Source of the DNA: Methanomassiliicoccaceae archaeon
Lineage (GTDB): Archaea > Thermoplasmatota > Thermoplasmata > Methanomassiliicoccales > Methanomethylophilaceae
NCBI GenBank assembly: GCA_009786295.1
Contig: WQTN01000107.1
Location: 1 to 9,393 of the forward strand
Direction of reading: 5' to 3'
DNA: 9,393 nucleotides
The notes under the pieces are model-generated. The model was not told the origin of the DNA, did not search any database, and saw only the letters and a list, made by a program, of their open reading frames with translations. Of this stretch, positions 1 through 5,114 are shown in pieces; the first letter of the stretch is position 1, and each line of letters opens with the position of its first letter. A program made the translations under genes and the position numbers.

Positions 1-12
1 GCTGTGATACTT

Positions 13-40
13 CTATTAAATAGTAGGATATAATTATGTA
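13..40 (+). promoter_or_regulatory. Probable TATA promoter of the hom-cimA operon with overlapping inverted repeat
   Basis: The A/T-rich box ATATAATTA (28-36) lies about 40 nt before the first start codon. That would put an archaeal transcription start near 57-62 and leave a leader of roughly 15 nt. Just upstream is a short inverted repeat, CTATT-A-AATAG (13-23), which covers the place where TFB would bind next to TATA. A repressor bound there could block initiation. The box and repeat are seen directly; the promoter role is inferred from archaeal promoter geometry. Confidence 0.5.
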
Positions 41-74
41 AATTGTAAAAACACAAACCCAGTGTGGTATTAAA

Positions 75-566
75 ATGATGGTTAATGCGCAACTCTATGT
101 AAAGGACCTCCCGGGACGATTAGTGGAATCCCTGGAACCTATATCATTGGTCAACGGTAACATCGTTGGCGTTGTACACGATCGCGAACAGATAGTGAAC
201 CAGAGGATATGCATTGACGTTACATTCGAGGTCAGGGACACATCGGAGCTTGACAGGCTCAAAGGCATATGGAAATCAAAAGATGTCCTGATCGCAAAGA
301 TAGGTTCTGTGTACAAGACGCACACCATGGAATATATGCTGGTCGGGAAATTCAAAGCATCAGATGTCGAATCGCTTATAGACGAAGCATCGGGCAGAGT
401 GTCTTTCGAATCCGTGGACGTCAACTACTCCTCAAGGAACGCCAGTTCCACGCGCACGGCGATGATCTCCGCCGAACTCATGAGCGAAGACGATCTGAAA
501 AAGTTTGACCTGTTCCTCGCCGATGCCTGCAAAAAAAGCAGCATCGTCTACATCAGGGGGCTCTGA
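75..566 (+). CDS. ACT-domain protein, predicted allosteric regulator of homoserine dehydrogenase (COG2061 type)
   Basis: This 163-residue cytosolic protein opens with an ACT-like strand and loop. The signature DLPGRL (residues 11-16) is the turn where ACT domains commonly bind an amino acid. The first half (about 1-80) looks like one ACT domain; the second half (about 85-163) is a smaller alpha/beta segment that may be a degenerate second copy. Archaea often encode such a protein directly before homoserine dehydrogenase, in place of the regulatory domain fused to many bacterial enzymes. Here the stop codon is 1 nt from the hom start, which supports that partnership. Threonine or another aspartate-family amino acid is a likely ligand, by inference. 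Two adjacent ATG codons (75 and 78) could start it. No strong ribosome-binding site precedes them, in keeping with a short-leader first gene. Family call is fairly sure; ligand is unknown. Confidence 0.8.
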   Translation: MMVNAQLYVKDLPGRLVESLEPISLVNGNIVGVVHDREQIVNQRICIDVTFEVRDTSELDRLKGIWKSKDVLIAKIGSVYKTHTMEYMLVGKFKASDVESLIDEASGRVSFESVDVNYSSRNASSTRTAMISAELMSEDDLKKFDLFLADACKKSSIVYIRGL

Positions 567-567
567 C

Positions 568-1584
568 ATGAGGGTGCTTATGTCCGGGTTCGGGACCGTG
601 GGGCAGGGCTTCGCGGAAGTGCTGATGCTTAGGAGGGACTTCTTAAAAGAGAGATACGGGAAAGATGTGAACATCGTGTGCGCCATGGATTCCTCCTCTT
701 ACGTAGCCGATCCGTCCGGGCTTTGTCCCGGCGAGCTTCTGGAAAGAAAGAAGAAGACCGGGAAAGTGGGCACTAAAGGATATCAGGACCCGCTGAAGGT
801 GATGGAATCCGTTGAATATGATCTTCTTGTGGAGGTCAGCCCCACGGACATCAAGACGGGAGGGGCCGGCCTTAAGAACATAAGGTACGCGCTTGAGTCC
901 GGAAAGGATGTGATAACGGTCAACAAAGGGCCGCTGGCACTTAAGTTCTGCGAGCTTGTCGCCCTTGCAAAGAAGAACGGCTGCAAGTTCCGGTTCGAAG
1001 GCTCGGTCGGCGGTGCGATGCCAATAATAAACCTGTGCAGAGAGAATCTTGTCGGAGAGAAAATCTCCTCCGTGCGCGGTATACTGAACGGCACCTGCAA
1101 CTTCATACTGAGCAAGATGGATAACGGACAGTCCTTCGAGCAGGCGCTCAAGGAGGCTCAGCAGATGGGCTATGCGGAGGCCGATCCCACCAACGATATA
1201 GAAGGATACGACAGTGCATGCAAGGTCGTGATACTGGCGAACTCCCTTTTCAAAAGAAGCGTGACGTTCTCGGATGTGAACATCACCGGAATATCTTCCA
1301 TAACAAGCGAGGCGATCTCGCTGGCCGCCTCGAACAACATGGTGATCAGACTTATAGGAGAGGTATCGCACGATAAGCTAGAGGTCTCTCCGCGTCTTGT
1401 GCCCAGAGGGCATCCCCTGAGCATATCCGGCACCCTCAACGCCGCCCAGGTGGTCACTGACCTTGCCGGACCAATAACAGTCTCCGGCAGAGGCGCCGGC
1501 AGGATAGAGACCGCATCCGCGATACTCAGCGACCTTGTTTCCATAATGGATGATAGGAAGGAGCGCAAATGTCAGAATCCGTGA
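568..1584 (+). CDS. hom: Homoserine dehydrogenase
   Basis: Reduces aspartate 4-semialdehyde to homoserine with NAD(P)H, the branch step toward threonine and methionine. The protein is 338 residues, the length of the catalytic unit alone. The N-terminal Rossmann motif GFGTVGQG is at 7-14. The conserved NKGPLA is at 119-124, EGSVGGAMPII at 144-154 and GILNGTCNFIL at 171-181. The active-site block around residues 201-224 includes Asp215 and Lys219, matching the catalytic Asp/Lys pair of the family (D219/K223 in yeast). GAGRIETASA near 309-318 is the usual C-terminal cofactor-domain motif. There is no fused C-terminal ACT domain; the preceding gene probably supplies it. The ATG at 568 was chosen over an in-frame ATG at 505 because it follows the SD AGGGGG (555-560) and starts directly at the Rossmann strand. 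Its last 16 nt overlap cimA. Confidence 0.95.
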   Translation: MRVLMSGFGTVGQGFAEVLMLRRDFLKERYGKDVNIVCAMDSSSYVADPSGLCPGELLERKKKTGKVGTKGYQDPLKVMESVEYDLLVEVSPTDIKTGGAGLKNIRYALESGKDVITVNKGPLALKFCELVALAKKNGCKFRFEGSVGGAMPIINLCRENLVGEKISSVRGILNGTCNFILSKMDNGQSFEQALKEAQQMGYAEADPTNDIEGYDSACKVVILANSLFKRSVTFSDVNITGISSITSEAISLAASNNMVIRLIGEVSHDKLEVSPRLVPRGHPLSISGTLNAAQVVTDLAGPITVSGRGAGRIETASAILSDLVSIMDDRKERKCQNP

Positions 1585-3125
1585 TGATCTACGACACAAC
1601 GCTCAGGGACGGTGCGCAAAGCGAAGGAGTGGCGTTCTCTCCCGAGGATGCGCTGGAAGTACTGAAGAAATTGGATGAGTTCGGCATCGATTTTGTTGAG
1701 GGGGGATGGCCGGGATCAAGTCCGAAAGTGGACGAGTTCTTCAAAATGACCGAGGAGCTGGAGCTTAAACATTCCAGGCTCACCGCTTTCGGAAGCACAT
1801 GCAAGCCCGGCACCGCTCCGGAGGAAGACAACAATCTGAAGAGCCTTGCGGCCTGCCCGGTGGAATGGTGCTGCATATTCGGCAAAAGCTGGGACTTTCA
1901 GGTCGCAAACGCGCTCTGCATACCGCTCGAGGATAACCTGGCCCTGATCAGGAACAGCGTCAGATTCCTGAAGGACTCCGGAAAAAGAGTGATGTTCGAC
2001 GCGGAACACTTCTTTGCCGGATATCTTTCCAACAAGGACTATGCCCTGAAAACGCTGAAAGCAGCGGTCGACGGGGGAGCCGAATGGCTTGTCCTCTGCG
2101 ACACCAACGGAGGGGCCATGACAGAGGATGTGGCCTGCGCCGTGGAAGATGTGCTGCTTACATTCGGCGTCCCGATAGGCGTGCACTGCCATAACGATGC
2201 GGACCTCGCGGTGGCGAACTCGCTTGCCGCCGTTGACAGAGGCGCCACGATGGTGCAGGGCACCATAAACGGGATAGGTGAGAGATGCGGCAACGCGAAC
2301 CTCTGCTCGGTAATGGCCAATCTTGAGCTCAAATTAGAATACGAACTTAACATAAAGGACCTCAGGCAGCTCACGGCCCTTTCCACTTTCATATCAGAAA
2401 CAGCCAATCTGGCTCCCAATCCCAGCCTGCCGTATGTCGGGGAGAAGGCATTCGCCCACAAAGGCGGGATACACGTATCGGCGATAGCAAAGGATCCGAG
2501 GACGTACGAGCACATAGAACCGGAGCTGGTCGGCAACAAACGCCGGATCCTGATCTCAGATATGGCCGGAAGAGCCAGCATATCTGAGAAACTGAAGGAT
2601 TTCGGAATAGATATCGGCTCGGAGGAAAGCTTGGCCATCTCCAACAGGATCAAAGCTCTGGAGGCACAGGGATATATGTTCGAAGGGGCCGATGCAAGCT
2701 TCGAGCTTCTCGTCAGAAGGTTCAAAGGGGAGCTGGAGAGCCCATTCAAGGTCACAGGATTCAGGGTGTTCATAGATAACATCGGAGACAAGCTCACTTC
2801 GGAGGCCAGCGTCAAGGTCATAGATTCGGACGGGAACGATGAGCATACAGCGGCGAACGGCGACGGCCCAGTCAATGCCTTGGACAACGCTTTAAGGAAG
2901 GCGCTTTCCAGACTGTTCCCGGTGACAGACCGCATAAGACTGATAGATTACAAGGTCCGTGTCCTGGACGGGAAGTCCGCCACGGCAGCGTCGGTAAGGG
3001 TCCTCATAAGATCGACCGACGGAAAGAACAGCTGGACAACGGTCGGGGTATCCGAGAACGTCATAGAGGCAAGCCTTTATGCGCTGGTAGACTCGATAGA
3101 ATATGCCATCTACAAAAACAAATAA
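1569..3125 (+). CDS. cimA: (R)-citramalate synthase (DRE-TIM metallolyase family)
   Basis: Condenses pyruvate with acetyl-CoA to (R)-citramalate, the first step of the threonine-independent route to 2-oxobutyrate and isoleucine. The 518-residue protein has an N-terminal TIM barrel with the family motif DTTLRDGAQ (residues 9-17; Arg13-Asp14). The metal-binding pair His206 and His208 sits in GVHCHND, followed by NGIGERCGNANL (about 234-245) and AFAHKGGIHVSAI (294-306). The C-terminal part (about 370-515) fits the LeuA-type regulatory dimer domain. The WPGSSP stretch near 47-52 and the overall length suit the bacterial-type CimA family (TIGR00977) better than isopropylmalate or homocitrate synthase, or the shorter classical methanogen CimA. 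The start at 1569 is preceded by GGAAGGAG (1556-1563) at 5-nt spacing. An ATG at 1584 overlaps the hom stop as TGATG and would drop five residues, but lies too far from that SD. Substrate assignment rests on family resemblance. Confidence 0.9.
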   Translation: MSESVMIYDTTLRDGAQSEGVAFSPEDALEVLKKLDEFGIDFVEGGWPGSSPKVDEFFKMTEELELKHSRLTAFGSTCKPGTAPEEDNNLKSLAACPVEWCCIFGKSWDFQVANALCIPLEDNLALIRNSVRFLKDSGKRVMFDAEHFFAGYLSNKDYALKTLKAAVDGGAEWLVLCDTNGGAMTEDVACAVEDVLLTFGVPIGVHCHNDADLAVANSLAAVDRGATMVQGTINGIGERCGNANLCSVMANLELKLEYELNIKDLRQLTALSTFISETANLAPNPSLPYVGEKAFAHKGGIHVSAIAKDPRTYEHIEPELVGNKRRILISDMAGRASISEKLKDFGIDIGSEESLAISNRIKALEAQGYMFEGADASFELLVRRFKGELESPFKVTGFRVFIDNIGDKLTSEASVKVIDSDGNDEHTAANGDGPVNALDNALRKALSRLFPVTDRIRLIDYKVRVLDGKSATAASVRVLIRSTDGKNSWTTVGVSENVIEASLYALVDSIEYAIYKNK

Positions 3126-3137
3126 GGAAGTCAGAGA

Positions 3138-3410
3138 ATGAACAGAGTAGTAGTGACGCTCGTGGGAAAGGACCACACCGGCATCATAGCCGCAGTATGC
3201 AGCTATTTCGCGGAGAATGACATCAATATCCTGGACATAAAACAGACCACCGTCCAGGAATACATCAACATGATGATGATCGTTGACGTGGAAAAATGCA
3301 CCATGCAGTTCTCCGACGTGGTGAAGGGGCTAGAAAAGGTCGGAGAGGACGTCAACTGCGTCATCAAGGCGCAGCATGCGGAGATATTCGACATGATGCA
3401 CAGGATCTGA
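3138..3410 (+). CDS. Small ACT-domain protein, UPF0237 family
   Basis: A stand-alone ACT domain of 90 residues. It opens with the strand RVVVTLVGKDHTGIIAAV, in which the D-H-T-G-I turn (about residues 13-17) is the usual ligand-binding loop; a second half with the hydrophobic strand YINMMMIVDV completes the beta-alpha-beta-beta-alpha-beta pattern. UPF0237 proteins are commonly encoded next to UPF0210 proteins, as in the Streptococcus pneumoniae pair SP0238/SP0239, and the same order is kept here. It begins 12 nt after cimA with the SD AAGGAAG (3124-3130) and ends 9 nt before the UPF0210 gene. It probably senses an amino acid or similar ligand and acts with the next protein, but neither ligand nor target is established. 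It is the second ACT protein in this operon and is distinct in type from the first. Confidence 0.87.
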   Translation: MNRVVVTLVGKDHTGIIAAVCSYFAENDINILDIKQTTVQEYINMMMIVDVEKCTMQFSDVVKGLEKVGEDVNCVIKAQHAEIFDMMHRI

Positions 3411-3419
3411 GGCGCTCTC

Positions 3420-4784
3420 ATGGTAGAACTTGATGAAGTGTTCGAGACCAGCACGATGATCCGCGACGAGAATCTGGACGTCAGGACCATTACTATGGGG
3501 ATAAGCCTGCTTGACTGCTGCGATTCCGACCTGGATGCCCTTTGCGACAGGATATACAGAAAGATAACAACATCGGCGAAGGACCTTGTAAGGGTCGGGG
3601 ACGAGATAGGCCTGGATTTCGGGATCCCCGTCATCAACAAAAGAGTTGCAGTCACGCCGGTATCCATCATAGGAGCATCCGCCTGCAAGAACCGCAGGGA
3701 TTTCGTTAAGATAGCCGAGACGCTGGAGAAGGCTGCGTTGAACACAGGGGTCAATTTCATAGGAGGATATTCCGCGCTTGTCCAGAAAGGCATGTCCGCC
3801 GCAGAGAAGATGCTTATCGAATCTATACCGCACGCTCTGTCAGAGACCGAGCGCGTATGCAGCTCCGTCAGCCTTGCGTCAACAAAGACGGGCATAGATA
3901 TGGACGCCGTCAAACTGATGGGTTCGGTGATAAAAGAGACTGCAGAGGCGACCAAGGACAGAGATTCTATCGGCTGCGCAAAGCTTGTGGTGTTCTGCAA
4001 CCCGTCGGACGACAATCCTTTCATGGCGGGAGCGTTCCACGGGATAACGGAAACGGACACGGTCATCAACGTGGGAGTGAGCGGGCCGGGCGTCGTGAAG
4101 AAAGCGGTATCGAGGGCCAGGGGAGAGAGCTTCGAGGTCCTTTGCGAAACGATAAAGAAGACCGCGTTCAAGGTCACGCGCGTCGGGCAGCTGGTCGCGA
4201 AAGAAGCATCCAGGCGCCTCAACGTGCCGTTCGGCATAGTGGACCTTTCTCTCGCTCCTACTCCCGCGGTCGGAGACAGCATTGCCGACATCATCCAAGA
4301 GATGGGAGTGGAATGCGTAGGCGCTCCTGGAACGACGGCCGCTTTGGCCATACTCAACGATCAGGTGAAAAAGGGGGGCGTGATGGCGTCGTCCTATGTG
4401 GGGGGGCTGAGCGGCGCGTTCATACCTGTCTCGGAGGACAGGTCCATGGCGTATGCCGCGGAGATCGGCGCCCTGACCCTGGAAAAGCTCGAGGCGATGA
4501 CCTGCGTATGCTCGGTGGGCCTTGACATGGTCCCTATCCCTGGAGATACAAGCGCCGAGACGATATCCGGAATAATCGCGGATGAGATGGCGATAGGCAT
4601 GATCAATCAGAAGACGACCGCCGTGAGGATAATCCCCGTCTGCGGCAAGAAGGCCGGAGACAGGGCAGAGTTCGGCGGCCTTCTGGGCAGTTCTCCGATA
4701 ATGCCGGTAAGCAGGTATGGATGCAGGGACTTCATTGACCGCGGCGGAAGGATACCGGCCCCGATACACAGTTTCAAGAACTGA
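3420..4784 (+). CDS. UPF0210 / DUF711 'PFL family' protein, function unknown
   Basis: A 454-residue predicted cytosolic protein, close to the family's usual length of about 445-455. Hallmark stretches are VGAPGTTAALAIL starting near residue 300, then KKGGVMASSYVGGLSGAF and IPVSED, then CSVGLDMVPIPGDTSAE, and near the C-terminus KTTAVRIIPV, GKKAGD and FGGLLGSSPIMPV. Family members have a fold related to pyruvate formate-lyase/glycyl radical enzymes. I see no RVxGY-like glycyl-radical motif near the C-terminus and no activating enzyme nearby, so radical chemistry is not supported by this window. The start at 3420 has a modest SD (GAGG, 3409-3412) and is 9 nt after the UPF0237 stop. Operon placement after hom and cimA suggests a role tied to threonine/isoleucine or 2-oxoacid metabolism. 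That is inference; the reaction is unknown. Confidence 0.9.
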   Translation: MVELDEVFETSTMIRDENLDVRTITMGISLLDCCDSDLDALCDRIYRKITTSAKDLVRVGDEIGLDFGIPVINKRVAVTPVSIIGASACKNRRDFVKIAETLEKAALNTGVNFIGGYSALVQKGMSAAEKMLIESIPHALSETERVCSSVSLASTKTGIDMDAVKLMGSVIKETAEATKDRDSIGCAKLVVFCNPSDDNPFMAGAFHGITETDTVINVGVSGPGVVKKAVSRARGESFEVLCETIKKTAFKVTRVGQLVAKEASRRLNVPFGIVDLSLAPTPAVGDSIADIIQEMGVECVGAPGTTAALAILNDQVKKGGVMASSYVGGLSGAFIPVSEDRSMAYAAEIGALTLEKLEAMTCVCSVGLDMVPIPGDTSAETISGIIADEMAIGMINQKTTAVRIIPVCGKKAGDRAEFGGLLGSSPIMPVSRYGCRDFIDRGGRIPAPIHSFKN

Positions 4785-4798
4785 GTCGGCGCAATCTA

Positions 4799-4810
4799 CC
4801 TATATTCAAA
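4799..4810 (+). promoter_or_regulatory. Weak TATA-like element before the small membrane ORF
   Basis: CCTATATTCAAA lies about 35 nt before the start of the small ORF at 4836 and could be its own TATA box. The implied transcription start (about 4826) would fall at or inside the SD, so the fit is imperfect. Read-through from the operon is an equally good explanation, because no terminator is visible between 4784 and 4836. Confidence 0.25.
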
Positions 4811-4835
4811 ATGCAGTCAGGGGTCAGGAAACACA

Positions 4836-4916
4836 ATGGCCAAAGAGAAATATCTGATAATACTGGCGGCAGCCGCTGGAGTTGCGCTGTTCTTGATCGG
4901 CGCATATTCGATGTGA
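4836..4916 (+). CDS. Candidate 26-residue single-span membrane peptide
   Basis: A short reading frame starts MAKEKYL, followed by a continuous hydrophobic stretch (residues about 7-23: IILAAAAGV, ALFLIGAY) and ends SM before TGA. The charged N-terminus with Lys3 and Lys5 followed by one helix predicts a single membrane span with the N-terminus inside. An SD (AGGA, 4826-4829) lies 6 nt before the ATG, and a hairpin plus T-run terminator begins 14 nt after the stop, so the unit has the parts of a real gene. Codon choice (ATA, CTG, GCG/GCA/GCC) matches the neighbours. It follows the UPF0210 gene by 51 nt on the same strand. I do not recognise the family. It could be a small accessory subunit of a membrane complex, or a chance ORF. 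Confidence 0.55.
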   Translation: MAKEKYLIILAAAAGVALFLIGAYSM

Positions 4917-4929
4917 ACATAAGCGAATA

Positions 4930-4953
4930 TGCAGCAGCGCTGCAGACTTTTTT
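4930..4953 (+). terminator. Hairpin and T-run terminator after the small ORF
   Basis: TGCAG (4930-4934) pairs with CTGCA (4940-4944) around a 5-nt loop, and three bases later comes a run of six T (4948-4953). This is a compact intrinsic-terminator shape 14 nt after the small-ORF stop, and would end the whole plus-strand operon. The following 116 nt contain no convincing gene. Confidence 0.55.
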
Positions 4954-4969
4954 ATTCAAGAATATCGGC

Positions 4970-4999
4970 CAGACGGCTGACGCATCCTGCATACGTCTG
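4970..4999. other. Inverted repeat in the convergent intergenic region
   Basis: CAGACG (4970-4975) and CGTCTG (4994-4999) are perfect 6-bp arms around an 18-nt loop that itself contains GCATCCTGCAT, a partial direct repeat. It is not followed by a T-run on either strand. It could be a protein site, part of a small RNA, or chance. Confidence 0.2.
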
Positions 5000-5045
5000 C
5001 TCCGTGAGAACAATCCTTTAAAGACATCAAAGGAAAAATATGGGG

Positions 5046-5065
5046 ATGGAGAAATCCATTCTTTT
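5046..5065 (+). terminator. GAAA-loop hairpin with short T-run, possible second plus-strand terminator
   Basis: ATGGA (5046-5050) and TCCAT (5055-5059) flank the tetraloop GAAA, a stable GNRA type, followed by TCTTTT. It could back up the terminator at 4930-4953. The stem is only 5 bp and the T-run four bases, so support is modest. Confidence 0.3.
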
Positions 5066-5066
5066 G

Positions 5067-5097
5067 AAAAAAATAAATATTTAAAAAAAGTTTGGTA
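5067..5097 (-). terminator. T-tract terminator of the minus-strand surface-protein genes
   Basis: Read on the minus strand, the 3' side of the 5115-8213 gene contains a T7 tract (5083-5089), the A/T palindrome TAAATATTTA (5074-5083) and a second T7 tract (5067-5073), all within 50 nt of the stop. Archaeal RNA polymerase terminates at such U-tracts without needing a hairpin. The same A/T-rich stretch could in principle be a TATA element, but no gene start follows it suitably on either strand. Confidence 0.5.
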
Positions 5098-5114
5098 AAA
5101 AGTTTATCCTGACG

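Noticed and set aside
51..66. CACA/TGTG inverted repeat in the short leader of the first gene
   Set aside because: Arms of only four bases around a seven-base loop are expected by chance, and nothing else supports a riboswitch or attenuator in a leader of about 15 nt.
505..567. Upstream ATG extending homoserine dehydrogenase by 21 residues
   Set aside because: The extension lies inside the preceding ACT gene, has low-complexity Ser/Ala content and precedes the Rossmann strand that should start the protein. The ATG at 568 has a good SD.
3203..4357. 384-codon minus-strand ORF opposite UPF0237/UPF0210
   Set aside because: It is antisense to two well-recognised families, and its Ser/Thr/Leu-rich composition is the typical mirror of their codon use.
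3420..4784. UPF0210 protein as a true glycyl radical enzyme
   Set aside because: No RVxGY-type glycyl radical motif is seen near the C-terminus, and no radical SAM activase is encoded in the window. Only the fold relationship is supported.
4811..5098. 95-codon plus-strand ORF over the intergenic region
   Set aside because: Its product has no hydrophobic pattern or recognisable motif, it crosses the hairpin/T-run terminator and it has no clear SD of its own. The 26-codon ORF at 4836 in another frame fits the local signals better.
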